Shown here piece by piece: positions 17,306 to 27,227 of a DNA stretch of 64,000 bases. The notes beneath the pieces were generated by a model that was not told the DNA's origin, made no database searches, and saw only the letters and a list, made by a program, of their open reading frames with translations. The number at the start of each line of letters is the position of its first letter. Positions within the stretch are counted from its first letter, which is position 1. Source of the stretch: Methylosinus sp. H3A (GTDB lineage Bacteria; Pseudomonadota; Alphaproteobacteria; Rhizobiales; Beijerinckiaceae); assembly GCF_015709455.1 (NCBI RefSeq), contig NZ_JADNQW010000005.1, forward strand, positions 1,240,001 through 1,304,000, given 5' to 3'. Made by a program: the position numbers and the translations under genes.

Positions 17306-18094
17306 TCAACGCGGCCGCGTCGTCTCTCTGGACTCCTCGCGCCCCGGACGCAAGCGAGTCGCGTCCTGCTCCGTCCGATAGGCGGCGACGAGCACCGTGA
17401 CATTGTCGGTTCCGCCGCGCGCCAGCGCCAGATCGATCAGCGCGCGGCAGGCCTCCTCCGGCGTGCGGCCGCAGGCGAGGCCCGCGATCTCCGCCGCCGA
17501 GAGATGGCCGGTGAGCCCGTCCGAGCAGAGCACGAAAATATCGCCTTCGAGCAGCTCGCCATTGACGAAATCGAGCGCGAGCGTCGCGCCGGCGCCGACC
17601 GCGCGGGTGATGACGTTGCGGCGCGGCCAGTTGCGCGCCTCCTCGGGCGTGAGCACGCCATCGGCGAGCAACTGCTCGGCCTCGGTGTGGTCGATGGTGA
17701 TCTGCAGAATATCGCCTCCGCGCAGCAGATAGGCGCGGCTGTCGCCGGCCCATAGACATGCGTAATAGCGATCGAAGGTCAGCAGCATGACGACGGTGGA
17801 GCCCATTGTCGCGACGCCGCGCAACGCCGCCTGCCGCTGAATATCGCGGTGCGCGCCCTGCAAGGCCTCCTCGCATTGGCGGCGCAACTCGACCGCCGCG
17901 CCCTGCGGCGCGACGCGGCTCAGACTGTCGACGACGACCGCGCTCGCCGTCGCCCCCGCCGCATGGCCGCCCATGCCATCCGCTACGGCGAAAAGGCCCG
18001 TCTGCGGCTTCGACAGAAAATTGTCTTCATTCTCCGCGCGCACCCGGCCCTTGTCGGAGAGCGCGAAGGCGCGCATCCCGCGAATGTCGGTCAT
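17306..18094 (-). CDS. pppA: T6SS PP2C-type phosphatase PppA
   Basis: PppA reverses PpkA phosphorylation of Fha. The 262-residue protein shows the PP2C motifs in order: VADGMGGHAAG, GDSRAYLL, SDGLTGHL and GGTDNVTVLV; the metal-binding aspartates are present in each. No signal peptide or membrane segment, so cytosolic. The ATG overlaps the tagF stop (ATGA at 18091-18094), so start choice is firm. Together with PpkA, TagH and TagF it makes up a complete threonine-phosphorylation control module. Confidence 0.92.
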   Translation of the reverse strand: MTDIRGMRAFALSDKGRVRAENEDNFLSKPQTGLFAVADGMGGHAAGATASAVVVDSLSRVAPQGAAVELRRQCEEALQGAHRDIQRQAALRGVATMGSTVVMLLTFDRYYACLWAGDSRAYLLRGGDILQITIDHTEAEQLLADGVLTPEEARNWPRRNVITRAVGAGATLALDFVNGELLEGDIFVLCSDGLTGHLSAAEIAGLACGRTPEEACRALIDLALARGGTDNVTVLVAAYRTEQDATRLRPGREESRETTRPR

Positions 18095-18795
18095 GGCGCC
18101 CGAGCCTCGCCGCCGGGCGCAGGCGACGTGAAGCGGCCGGTGATCATGGCCACGAAGAGCGCCGGATCGGGCATCCCCGTCGCGGCGAGCGCGAAGCGCT
18201 CGAAACCGTCGCCGCCCTCGGTCCACCAGAAGCTCTGATCGGCGACGGCGCGGGCGCGGGCGACAGTCTCGCGCGCGAGGCGACACGCCTCGCCGAAGCC
18301 GGCCTCGCCGACGCGCGCCGCGGCGACGGTCTCCGGCGTCAGAAGACGCGCCCCCGTCGCGCCGAGCGCCGGCGCGGGCAGGGCCTCGAGAGCTTCGAGC
18401 ACCGATTCGAAGACGACGCCTTGCTCCAGCGTCGACAGCAGAAAATCCTCGATCGCCACGAACCAGCCGTCCTGTGGATCGGCCTCCGGCGGCGGCAGAC
18501 TCTCCCCCTCCTCGGCGAACATTGCGACGCTGAACGGAAAATAGCGGCCGACGCCATCCATGGAGGGCATGAAGGCGCCGATCGCCGTCGCCCCGCCGCA
18601 AAGTTGCGGCCCGAGCCAGAAGCGCCAGATCGGCGCGGTGAGATAGGCCGCCCGCCACTCCGCGCCGAGCTGCGCCCGGCTGGAGGCGACGCCGCCCTGA
18701 AGCCAGGGCTCGAAGGCCGTAAGGAAGCCGCGCGGCGCGCCCTGGGACACGAAATCCCGCTTCGCCTGCAGCTTGCCGAACAATCCGCGCCGCAT
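18091..18795 (-). CDS. tagF: T6SS regulator TagF
   Basis: TagF is a negative post-translational regulator of T6SS activity. The 234-residue protein has the family hallmarks: GKLQAKRDFVSQGAPRGF at the N-terminus, then FEPWLQGGVASSR, APIWRFWLGPQLCGG, and PSMDGVGRYFPFSV. Length is typical for stand-alone TagF. It is not fused to PppA as in some alphaproteobacteria, but the two genes overlap by 4 bp. It lies 9 bp after tssM. Confidence 0.9.
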   Translation of the reverse strand: MRRGLFGKLQAKRDFVSQGAPRGFLTAFEPWLQGGVASSRAQLGAEWRAAYLTAPIWRFWLGPQLCGGATAIGAFMPSMDGVGRYFPFSVAMFAEEGESLPPPEADPQDGWFVAIEDFLLSTLEQGVVFESVLEALEALPAPALGATGARLLTPETVAAARVGEAGFGEACRLARETVARARAVADQSFWWTEGGDGFERFALAATGMPDPALFVAMITGRFTSPAPGGEARAP

Positions 18796-18804
18796 GCTCG
18801 TCCC

Positions 18805-21800
18805 TCACAATTGCGTCGGGCAGTGGAACTCGGTGAGCGCCGGCAGAGTGAGCGGCTTCAAAGTGGAGCCGGCCTGGAAGCCGAAGATCAGCGTCTGCTT
18901 GCCGAGCGAGAAGGTCGCGTTGAGCCGCTCGCCGGCATAGGAGCGGCCGGCGGCGTCGAGCAAGCGGAACAGCGCCCAGCCGCCGAAACGCTCCAGCACG
19001 ATGGGCGCCGCCGCCGGCGCCGAGCCGTCCGCCGCGGCGGTCTGGCTCGGCGCGAGTTCGGTGGCGAGGCTCACCGCCGCGCGGCCGCCGCCGGCGCCGG
19101 GCCATTGGATCGCGCGCGGGGTCACCGAGGTTCCGGCGACCGAGGTCGCCTCCTGGCCGTTCACCTCGAATTTCGCCGTGCGGCCCGCGCCGCTGAGCGG
19201 CGGCGGAAAGACGGTGAGCGCGAGATTGGGCATGTTGCCGCCCGACGGGAAGAAGGCGTCGCGAATCTGCGCGGCGCGCTGGAATTCGCGCAGGCTCGCC
19301 GCCGAGAGGCGCGCGGTCAGCGGATATTCCGGCCGGAGCGTCCAGGGCGATTTCGCCGTGTCGACATATTTGGCGAGCGACTGTTTGAAGAAGGAATCGA
19401 GTATGCCGTTCGGCCCGAACAGCCGGCCGAATTCGGCGAGGCCGATCTCGCTGGCCGCGCCTTTGACGAAAGGATAGCGGCCGGGCGTCAATTGCTGGCA
19501 GGAGGTCGCGACCTGCTCGCGGAAAGCGGAGGTCAGCCGGATCAGCTCCGAATCGAGCACGGCGCGATCAAAATCGGAGGCCGCGCCGGTGAGCATGGGG
19601 CGGAAGGGCTCGGGCAGGCGATCCGCCGTGCCGCGGAATTTCTTCAGCTGCATGGCGAGCGCCGCATTCGCCTGCGGAGAATTCTCCGGCAATGTGGCGC
19701 CGACGACGAGATTGTCTTTTATGTCGTTGAGCTCGGCGAGCAATTCGTCGATCGGCTTGCGCGGTCCCGAGCCGTCCAGCCAGATCTGGAAGGGAACGAA
19801 GCGCTTCTCGATCTCCTCGCCCGGCGGGCGATCGCCGCGACCGGGAAAGAGATCGCTCAGCGCGATCTGCGGCGCGGCGGCGGAGCCGTCCTTGGCGGGC
19901 GTCTCTTTGCGCGTCTTGCGCTCCTTGGTGAGCGCAGTCTCCTCCGCCACCGATTCGAACAGGGCCTTCAAGGGCGAATTGGAGGCGGTCGCGGCGCCGA
20001 GCGCCTTATATTGCGGCTTGTCGGCGTTGAGACGTTTCATCTTCAGCCGGGAGAGCGCGCCGCGCCAACCGGCGTCGAAATCGCGCCCATAAAGCGCCAG
20101 CAGATCATTGCCGAGCGAGCGATATTCGTCGCCGAGCGTCGCGTCCCCACCAGGGCGGCCGAGCACCCAGCGCTCATTGCGCACGCGATCGGAGATGCCG
20201 GGAAGTCCGCGCAGGAAAGCGCGTTTGAACCCGTCATAGGTATAGAAGCCGGGCACGCGGATCGTATCTATATCCTTGCCGCTCGCCTCCTCGAACAATT
20301 GGTCGAAGAGGAGCCCGCCGGCGCCCGGCGCGGTCCAATCCGCAATGTCCAGCGTGCGGGCCTCGGACTTCAGCAGCTCATAGGCGCGCTCGGAGAGCTT
20401 CAAGCGCGCGAGCGTCTTCTGACTTTCCTCTATGAGCGTCTGATTGGGATGGACGAGCAGCTCGCCATTGTCGAGCTCGAGCATCGCGTCGAGATGCTGC
20501 TCCAGCGCCTTGGCGTTGTCGGCGAGCGGACCACGGAAGAGATTGTCGCGCCAGTCGCGCCGCTCCCAAGCGAGAATCACCTCGCGATCGACCGGCGTGC
20601 GCGCATGACCGAGCATCAGATAGACTTTCAGCGCCTCATAGATGAAGCCCGGATCGTCGCGATGTTCCTCGAGCAATTCCTCGAGACGGAACAAGAGGCG
20701 CGGCCGCAGCAGACGCTCGAGCGCGAGACGATAGGAGGCCGTCGACGCCGCGACGAGCCGCGGGCGCTGGCCGAGCCCCAAGCCTTCGAAGAAGGATTCG
20801 GGATCATTGCGATGGGCGTAGCCGGTCGGCGCGTCGCGCAGCTTCTGCAACAGGCCCAGAATCTTGCCGTAGTCGCGATCCTCGACGACCATCTGCCGCG
20901 TCAGCGGATAGGCCGCGTCGGCCGCATATTCGCGCGCCATAGTCTGCGCCGTCGCCGTCAATTCGGCATTGGCGGAATAACTCTTCCACATCGCGAAAGT
21001 CGCGCCCGCGCTGACGAGGGCGATCAATACGTAGGCGGCGGTCTTCAAGAGAAAACTGCGCCGCACGGCGCCCGGATCGGTCGACACCCAGGCGGCTTCG
21101 CCGATGATGACCTTCTCGACGAGATCGAAGAGGAAGAAGCTTTTGCCGAGGCCACGGAAGCCGAGCCCGCCCACATCGCGCGCGCCGAAATTCTTGACCA
21201 GCGCATTGATGAGCTGATCGATCGGCGTGCCCTCCTGCGTGCCGGAGGTGAAATAGAAACCGCGCAGATTGGCGTTGGAGTGATAGCGCGTCGGCTCGAA
21301 GATGGCGTTGAGGAAATCATGCACCGGGCGCTTGAGCGCCGCCATTTGCGCGGGGAAGCCGTAGAGCGCCACGCGATTGGCGGGATTGGGCTCCTCCTGC
21401 AAGCGATCGAGCATGTTTTGATTCAGCCGCTCGATCAGCGCATCGAACTCGCGCGGAACCTCGGCGACGAGATTGAGCTTCTTGTCCGCCGTCTGGAAGG
21501 TCGCGCCGAACACGCTGCGCAGCTTGTCCGAGTCGAGATTGGCGTAGAATTCGGTGAAGCCGGCGACGAGATCGGCCTTGGTGAAGACGGCGTAGACGGG
21601 GAAATCCACCTTCAAGCGCTCGTGCAGCTCGAGCAGGCGGGCGCGAATGGCGCGCGCATGGGCGGCGCGCTCCTCGCGCGGCAGCATCAAAATGTCCTGA
21701 ATGCTGATCGCGACGAGCACGCCATTGACCGGCTGGCGCGGCCGGTGCTTCTTCATGACGTCGAGGAAAGAGAACCAGCTGCGCTTGTCGAGCGCCGCAT

Positions 21801-22359
21801 CCGAATCCTGCGTGGTGTAGCGGCCCGCCGTGTCGATGAACACGGCGTCCTCGGCGAACCACCAATCGCAATAGCGCGTGCCGCCGGCGCCGGCGACCGC
21901 CTCGGGCGTGGCGCCGCCGGACAGCGGAAAGCGCAGGCCGGAATTGACGAGCGCCGTCGTCTTGCCGGAGCCCGGCGGGCCGATGATGACATACCAGGGA
22001 AGATCATAGAGATAGGTGGCGCCGCCCTTGGCGGATTTCTTCAATGTGGCGAGCGCGTCCTTCATGCGCTCGGCGAGCACGATGGAATCGTCCTCGTCGC
22101 CCTCGGCGTCGGCGACGCCGTCGGCGAGCGATTTGGCGTTCTTGCGCCGCCGCCAGAAGGAGAAGCCGGCGAATGACGCCGCAATGGCGATGATGAGCAC
22201 GATGACGATGTCGCGCACCATCTCATTCTCGAGCGGGCGCCAGTTCCCGAATGCGATGAACGGCCCGGCGAGATAGATGATGCTCGAGATCGATGCGAGG
22301 CCGAGGCCGAGCAGAATGATGCGGACGATGTCGCCCTTGACGCCGGGCTTGTCGGACAT
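18805..22359 (-). CDS. tssM: T6SS inner-membrane protein TssM (IcmF/VasK)
   Basis: TssM is the large inner-membrane component of the T6SS membrane complex. The 1184-residue protein has two N-terminal transmembrane helices (about 11-35 and 50-68), a cytosolic NTPase-like domain with intact Walker A GPPGSGKT (residues 127-134), a third transmembrane helix (about 437-457) and a large periplasmic region ending in the IcmF C-terminal domain. Length is in the usual range. The stop is 9 bp upstream of tagF and the start 12 bp after tssL. Confidence 0.95.
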   Translation of the reverse strand: MSDKPGVKGDIVRIILLGLGLASISSIIYLAGPFIAFGNWRPLENEMVRDIVIVLIIAIAASFAGFSFWRRRKNAKSLADGVADAEGDEDDSIVLAERMKDALATLKKSAKGGATYLYDLPWYVIIGPPGSGKTTALVNSGLRFPLSGGATPEAVAGAGGTRYCDWWFAEDAVFIDTAGRYTTQDSDAALDKRSWFSFLDVMKKHRPRQPVNGVLVAISIQDILMLPREERAAHARAIRARLLELHERLKVDFPVYAVFTKADLVAGFTEFYANLDSDKLRSVFGATFQTADKKLNLVAEVPREFDALIERLNQNMLDRLQEEPNPANRVALYGFPAQMAALKRPVHDFLNAIFEPTRYHSNANLRGFYFTSGTQEGTPIDQLINALVKNFGARDVGGLGFRGLGKSFFLFDLVEKVIIGEAAWVSTDPGAVRRSFLLKTAAYVLIALVSAGATFAMWKSYSANAELTATAQTMAREYAADAAYPLTRQMVVEDRDYGKILGLLQKLRDAPTGYAHRNDPESFFEGLGLGQRPRLVAASTASYRLALERLLRPRLLFRLEELLEEHRDDPGFIYEALKVYLMLGHARTPVDREVILAWERRDWRDNLFRGPLADNAKALEQHLDAMLELDNGELLVHPNQTLIEESQKTLARLKLSERAYELLKSEARTLDIADWTAPGAGGLLFDQLFEEASGKDIDTIRVPGFYTYDGFKRAFLRGLPGISDRVRNERWVLGRPGGDATLGDEYRSLGNDLLALYGRDFDAGWRGALSRLKMKRLNADKPQYKALGAATASNSPLKALFESVAEETALTKERKTRKETPAKDGSAAAPQIALSDLFPGRGDRPPGEEIEKRFVPFQIWLDGSGPRKPIDELLAELNDIKDNLVVGATLPENSPQANAALAMQLKKFRGTADRLPEPFRPMLTGAASDFDRAVLDSELIRLTSAFREQVATSCQQLTPGRYPFVKGAASEIGLAEFGRLFGPNGILDSFFKQSLAKYVDTAKSPWTLRPEYPLTARLSAASLREFQRAAQIRDAFFPSGGNMPNLALTVFPPPLSGAGRTAKFEVNGQEATSVAGTSVTPRAIQWPGAGGGRAAVSLATELAPSQTAAADGSAPAAAPIVLERFGGWALFRLLDAAGRSYAGERLNATFSLGKQTLIFGFQAGSTLKPLTLPALTEFHCPTQL

Positions 22360-22371
22360 TGGGAAAAATCC

Positions 22372-23871
22372 TCAGTCTATGCGGCTGACGAGCACTTCGA
22401 CGCGCCGATTGAGGCGCCGTCCGGCTTCATTGGCGTTGTCGGCGATCGGCTCGGATGGGCCGCGGCCGGCCTCCGAGACGCGCGCGGGATCTTTGAGCAG
22501 CGGCTTCAGCAGAGAAGCGACGGCGCGCGCGCGCTCCTCCGACAGACGCTGATTGTCGCGGAAGGGATTGAGCGGGCTCAAGGGCTGATTGTCGGTGTGG
22601 CCGATCACTTTGATCGGCCCCGTCTCGCCGTCGATCGCGCGCGCGATGCGCTCGGCGATAGGCGAGAATTGCGGCAGCACCGCCGCCTTGCCGGATTGGA
22701 ACAGCACGGCGTCGCCGACCTTGATCTGCACCCATTTGCCATTGCAGGTGACGCTGACGCCGTCGCCCACCTGCTCGCCGATGCGCTTGCATTGCACGGA
22801 AGGTTGCGGCGGCGGCTCCACGCGCGGCAGATTGAGCCGCTCCTGCAGCGCGATCTTGCTGGACGGATGCAGAGTCTCGATCTCCGCGGCGACCGATTCG
22901 CCGATTCCGCCGAGCTTGGCGCGCAGGCCGATGAAGAGGCCGAAGAACAATAGAGCGGCCACCGCCGCGGTCGCCCACACAGGCGGCGCGAAACCTTTGC
23001 GGCCGAGCGGCAGCGCCTGGCCCTTCCAATGCGGGGAGAGATCGAGCATGGGCTTGGGCCGCACGCGGCGCAGCAGCTCATAGAGATTGCGCTGAATATA
23101 TTGCAGCTGATTGGGGCCGCCTTCGGCCGCGCGATATTGGCCCTGAAAGCCGAGCGCGAGACAGACATGCTGCAATTCCAGCACGTCGAAATTGGCGCCC
23201 GGATCGCGTTGCATCCATTCGAGCTGCTTGAAGAAATTCACGCCGCCGAGCCGCTCGCCGAAGAAGCGCGAGGTCATGCTGTAGCGCGTCCACAAATGGC
23301 GATCGTCGGTCGGTATGTTCTGCACGATGTCGTCGGCCGTCGCGCAGATGAGATATTTGGCGACATTGGCCTGCTCCGGCGTGACACCGGCGCTGCGAAT
23401 ATCCTTGTCAAAAAAGGCGACGGCGGCGGCGACCTGCTCGAGCAGGCTCTCGAGATCGGCGCTGAGCGCGGCGACGCGCAGCCGGCCCAGCAGATGCAGC
23501 AGCGGGCCGGCGGCGCGCAAAATAGGATTTGGATGCTGCGCGACGAGCGCGTCGAAATCCAAATCCTCGGCGCGTTGCAGAGGCGCTTGCGCGCTCTGCT
23601 GCGCGCGGCCTGTCACCCAGGCGTCCGGCGTCGGCGCGCGCGGCGCGCCAGCCGTCTCGAAAGGCGAGGGCGCGAATTGGCCGTAAGGATGCTCGGCCGG
23701 GCGCGGCGCGCCGAAATCTTCGGTCGGCGCATAGGCCGGCGCCGTCTGCGGCGTGTATCCGGGCGCAGGCGGCGCGGCGGGACGCGGCGGCGGACGGCGC
23801 CCGCCCGGATTGGGCTGGAACACGGTGCGATCGCCGCCGGAAGGACCGAAAGGATTGTCCTTGTCGCTCAT
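22372..23871 (-). CDS. tssL: T6SS TssL (DotU/IcmH) with C-terminal OmpA-like peptidoglycan-binding domain
   Basis: TssL pairs with TssM in the membrane complex. The 499-residue protein has a Pro-rich cytosolic N-terminus (1-110), the DotU domain (about 120-300; NPILRAAGPLLHLLGRLR), a single transmembrane segment (VWATAAVAALLFFGLFIGL), and an OmpA C-terminal domain (about 385-499; IKVIGHTDNQPL and NQRLSEERARAVASLL) that binds peptidoglycan. This extended form anchors the secretion complex to the cell wall. Its start overlaps the tssK stop by 4 bp. Confidence 0.95.
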   Translation of the reverse strand: MSDKDNPFGPSGGDRTVFQPNPGGRRPPPRPAAPPAPGYTPQTAPAYAPTEDFGAPRPAEHPYGQFAPSPFETAGAPRAPTPDAWVTGRAQQSAQAPLQRAEDLDFDALVAQHPNPILRAAGPLLHLLGRLRVAALSADLESLLEQVAAAVAFFDKDIRSAGVTPEQANVAKYLICATADDIVQNIPTDDRHLWTRYSMTSRFFGERLGGVNFFKQLEWMQRDPGANFDVLELQHVCLALGFQGQYRAAEGGPNQLQYIQRNLYELLRRVRPKPMLDLSPHWKGQALPLGRKGFAPPVWATAAVAALLFFGLFIGLRAKLGGIGESVAAEIETLHPSSKIALQERLNLPRVEPPPQPSVQCKRIGEQVGDGVSVTCNGKWVQIKVGDAVLFQSGKAAVLPQFSPIAERIARAIDGETGPIKVIGHTDNQPLSPLNPFRDNQRLSEERARAVASLLKPLLKDPARVSEAGRGPSEPIADNANEAGRRLNRRVEVLVSRID

Positions 23872-25208
23872 CTCTTATCCTCCCGAATGGCCCAGAGCTC
23901 GAGCTCGAGGTCCGGCCAATCGCCGGAGAAATGCAGGCCGATCGCGGCGGCGACGCTGAAATCGGCCCAGAGCGGACTCTTCTTGTCGATGTAGAAATAC
24001 ACATGGTCGCCGAGCAGACGTATCTGCGGCGGCGGCGAGGGCCGATGCACGATCGGCACGCCGGGAAGATTGTAATGCACGATCTCGTTCATGCGCGTGT
24101 CGGGACCGATCTTCAGCAGATTGGGAAACTGCATCTGAATCTCGGTGAGCGGACGCCGCGACGCGACCTCGAGATAGAAGGACGCGTTCTGGAACAGCGA
24201 GCGATCCTTGATCGGCGATTTGAACGCATTGGGCGCGAGCTGCTGAAGCTCGAGACGAATGGCGCGATGATCGGCGTCCTTGCTGAGGAAATCCTGCAGA
24301 TCGCGTAGCACGGGCTCGAATGTGTTCTTCAGATTGTCGTGGTCATAGGCGCGATAGCTCGGCGCGCGGCGGTCGACGGCGCAGAAAGTGGCGAGCTCGC
24401 CGGCGAGCCCGACCAGGAAGACATAGAGCCGCTCGGGATGGAGATGGTTCGACGTATGCTCGAAATGCTGGAGCGCGGGGATCGCGCGATTGAGCGCCTG
24501 GAGCAGCAGATAATCGCGATTCTGAAGGCCGCCGCCAGCGGTCGGATCGGCGGCGTAGCGCGCGATGGCGTCGAGCTTGTTCTCGACCCAGCCGATGACG
24601 CGATTGAGCCAGCCGACGACGACGTCATGCGCGCGGCAGACGAGCACTGTGGGCGCGAATTCAGGATCGAGCAGGATCGCGCCATTCTCGAGCTTCACGA
24701 TGCGCGCGACAGGAAGATTATTGTAGCCGCGCTTGCGCTCGCTCTCGAGATGCAGCTCCATGCGCGGATGCGCGACCTCTATCTCCTCCTCGCTGCGCAG
24801 CTCGGAGGTGGAGTCGATGAAGGTCTCGGAGGCGTGGAAATAGCGGCTCGCCGAGACGCTGTCGCGCCGCGCCACCTCGCGCGTGTTGGGCGAGGCTTCC
24901 GGGAAGGCGAGCCAGACGATGCGGTTGGCGATCTTGTCGTCGATCGGCAATGGCTCGGGCAATTCCTCCTTGCCCTCGAGCTGGAAGGGCGTGCCGTCCT
25001 GCATCACGCCCCAGGCGGCCTCGAGCCCGAACTTGCCGCGCTGCGCGAGGCCATGGTCGATGTCGAGGCGGGAGAATCCCCAGGAGAAGGGCGCGAGATT
25101 GCGCGTGCGGGCCGTCGTCGCCCATTCGAGATAGCGGTCGCCCTGCTGGAAGTGATGCGGGCGAAGGAACAATCCCTCGCTCCACACGACCTTGCTGCGC
25201 CAAGACAT
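23868..25208 (-). CDS. tssK: T6SS baseplate protein TssK
   Basis: TssK trimers link the baseplate to the membrane complex. The 446-residue protein begins VVWSEGLFLRPHHFQQGDRY, the nearly universal TssK N-terminal signature, and has the typical length. An unusually G-rich ribosome site (GGGGGGAG) lies just before the ATG. It is 18 bp after tagH and overlaps tssL. Confidence 0.95.
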   Translation of the reverse strand: MSWRSKVVWSEGLFLRPHHFQQGDRYLEWATTARTRNLAPFSWGFSRLDIDHGLAQRGKFGLEAAWGVMQDGTPFQLEGKEELPEPLPIDDKIANRIVWLAFPEASPNTREVARRDSVSASRYFHASETFIDSTSELRSEEEIEVAHPRMELHLESERKRGYNNLPVARIVKLENGAILLDPEFAPTVLVCRAHDVVVGWLNRVIGWVENKLDAIARYAADPTAGGGLQNRDYLLLQALNRAIPALQHFEHTSNHLHPERLYVFLVGLAGELATFCAVDRRAPSYRAYDHDNLKNTFEPVLRDLQDFLSKDADHRAIRLELQQLAPNAFKSPIKDRSLFQNASFYLEVASRRPLTEIQMQFPNLLKIGPDTRMNEIVHYNLPGVPIVHRPSPPPQIRLLGDHVYFYIDKKSPLWADFSVAAAIGLHFSGDWPDLELELWAIREDKR

Positions 25209-25226
25209 TTGCTCCCCCCTGTTATT

Positions 25227-26603
25227 TTATTTTCGGGCGTCGGCCCGGTCGTAGCAGTCGGCGAAATTGCGCATGAAGGCGTCGGCGAGCTTGTCGCCGG
25301 AGCGCGGGCTCATCGCCGCCCAGCGCTCGACATAGCGATCCCAGAGGCGCGCCTTGCGCGAGCCGACGAGCGAGGCGATGCCAGAGTCCTTGCCCTGCCC
25401 CTTCTCGATTCCTGCGGGATCGAGACCATCGCTCAACATGCGCACCGCCTCCTGCATGGCGGCGTAGGTGCGAAGCTCATGCGCCTTCACATCGACGAAG
25501 GCCTGAGCGAAGGCGGGACCGGCGGAAAGATAGCCCGGCCGCGGCGGGCCGAAGACGATGCGCAACGCCTCCTCCGTCGTCGGCGCGAATTTCAGCGGGT
25601 TGTTGCCCTGCGCCTCGATGATCGTATGGCTCGCGCTGCGCGTGAGCCGCTTGGCCTCGGCGCGCGCGCGCAGCAATTGCCGCGTCTCCTCGGCGACGAG
25701 GCGCGTCAGCCCGCCGAGCTGCTCGCCCAATTGCGCCGGCGTCGCGCCCGCGAAAATCTGCTCCGACGCGCCGAGCGCGCGAGCGAAGCTCGCCAGAAAT
25801 TCCGCATAGGCCTCGTCGCTCGTCGTCGATGGAGCCGGAGCGGCCGCCGGCGGCGCGACAGGAGCGCGCGGCGGCGGAGCGGCCGCGACGAGGCTCGGAG
25901 GGGGAATGGGAGAAGACGGAGGCGGCGCCCAGTCGACGCCGGGCGCAGCGCTCGCTTCACGCGCCACGGACAGCGGGGGCGGCGGTGCGCCCCAAATATC
26001 GTCGGGCGCGACGACCGGGGCGGAAGCGGCCTGAGCCGGCGGCGGCGACAGGCCCCAGATCGAAGCGGGCTCGGCGGAAGGGCGCCGCGGCGTCGGCGTC
26101 ATCGGCGTCGGCGCGTCGGCGACATGATCGATCCAATCGACATGCGGCGTCGGATCCAGCCGACGTGGATCGAGCAAGCGCGGATCTATGGGCGGCGGCG
26201 CCGGCTCGGAAGAGCTCCAGAAATCGTCATAGGAGGGCGTCGACTGCGTCGCCGAGACGGGAGCGACCTCGACGCCCGGCGCGTCGCCCTCGACATGCAC
26301 GACGACCACATATTCGCCGATAAAGAGGCGGTCGCCGTCGCGCAGCCGATAGGGCGATTGGACGTGATTGTCCGGATGGTTGACGAAAGTCCCATTCGTC
26401 GAGACGTCGGTGAGATAATAGCAGCCGTCGCGCGGGGCGATCTCGCAATGGCGCCCCGAGATGAAATGGTTTTCGTCCGGCAGGCACCAGTCGAGATGTT
26501 GATTGCGGCCGATATCGATGCTGCGGCGGCCCTCCGCGACATAGGTCAGCGGGCCGCCGTCCGGCCGCCGGCTGAAATTCTCTATCGTCAATGTCAGGCG
26601 CAT
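25227..26603 (-). CDS. tagH: T6SS FHA-domain protein TagH (Fha/ImpI)
   Basis: TagH/Fha is the phosphothreonine-binding target of PpkA. The 458-residue protein has an N-terminal FHA domain (about 1-100): IGRNQHLDWCLPD, ISGRHCEI and the STNGTFVN loop that contacts phosphothreonine. A long Pro/Ala-rich disordered middle (about 105-290) is followed by the conserved T6SS C-terminal helical domain (about 295-450). The start at 26603 (MRLTLTIENF) is preferred; the 14 codons upstream are low-complexity. First core gene after the DUF6931-like gene. Confidence 0.92.
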   Translation of the reverse strand: MRLTLTIENFSRRPDGGPLTYVAEGRRSIDIGRNQHLDWCLPDENHFISGRHCEIAPRDGCYYLTDVSTNGTFVNHPDNHVQSPYRLRDGDRLFIGEYVVVVHVEGDAPGVEVAPVSATQSTPSYDDFWSSSEPAPPPIDPRLLDPRRLDPTPHVDWIDHVADAPTPMTPTPRRPSAEPASIWGLSPPPAQAASAPVVAPDDIWGAPPPPLSVAREASAAPGVDWAPPPSSPIPPPSLVAAAPPPRAPVAPPAAAPAPSTTSDEAYAEFLASFARALGASEQIFAGATPAQLGEQLGGLTRLVAEETRQLLRARAEAKRLTRSASHTIIEAQGNNPLKFAPTTEEALRIVFGPPRPGYLSAGPAFAQAFVDVKAHELRTYAAMQEAVRMLSDGLDPAGIEKGQGKDSGIASLVGSRKARLWDRYVERWAAMSPRSGDKLADAFMRNFADCYDRADARK

Positions 26604-26649
26604 TCCCCGATGGCTCCCCCCGCGGGCCGCGCGCCCGCGTCTCACAGCG

Positions 26650-27216
26650 TCACGACCGGCCGAGATCGCCGACTGCGCAACACAGCCCCGCCTCTATCCA
26701 TTCGACCTGCGCGGCGTCGCGACGCTCGGGAGAAAGAGCTCCGAGCGCGATCAACACGGCGCCGCGCGCCGCCTGCGCCGTGGCCTGCGGCGGCGGCTCC
26801 AAAAAATAGGCCGGATTAGGCGAGACATTGCCTCCCGACCATCCCGCCGCCTGCGCGACCCAGGCCGCGGCGAGCGATTTTTGCGCCTGCGCGGCCTCCT
26901 CGAGCGCGCGCCGCCGCCGCGCCTCGCTCGGCTCCGTGACCCATTCGTCCGCCGCCTGCAGGCAGCGCCGCGAGACGGCGTCTTCCGGCGCGGTCTGGCG
27001 CACGCAGCGCGCGGCCCACCACACCGCCTCCCGCCGGGCGAGAAGATAGGCGCAATAGGACAGCGCCGCGCGCCTCTCTCCCTCCTTTGTCAGGCGGGAG
27101 ACGAAATCGGCGGAAGGCTCGTCGCAGCTCTCGACCCCGACGTCGACTTCCGCAGTGGGAAAGGCGGCGTAGAGGTCGCGCACCGTGGCGAAGCGAATCT
27201 TGCTCGACGCGGTCAA
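26650..27216 (-). CDS. DUF6931-like T6SS-associated protein
   Basis: The 188-residue cytosolic protein carries the pattern ERRAALSYCAYLLARREAVWWAARCVR (about residues 48-74, shown in part) that I associate with the DUF6931 family, which occurs in T6SS clusters next to fha and vgrG genes. Function is unknown. It lies 11 bp after vgrG and 46 bp before tagH, so it belongs to the same transcript. Three tryptophans and many cysteines and alanines are notable. Confidence 0.6.
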   Translation of the reverse strand: MTASSKIRFATVRDLYAAFPTAEVDVGVESCDEPSADFVSRLTKEGERRAALSYCAYLLARREAVWWAARCVRQTAPEDAVSRRCLQAADEWVTEPSEARRRRALEEAAQAQKSLAAAWVAQAAGWSGGNVSPNPAYFLEPPPQATAQAARGAVLIALGALSPERRDAAQVEWIEAGLCCAVGDLGRS

Positions 27217-27227
27217 GGGCTCCCCCT

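Noticed and set aside
17806..22176. A 1456-codon open frame on the plus strand opposite tssM, tagF and pppA
   Set aside because: It is a shadow of the G/C-biased third positions of the minus-strand genes; its translation is Arg/Ala/Glu-rich without any family resemblance, while the minus strand carries clear T6SS proteins.
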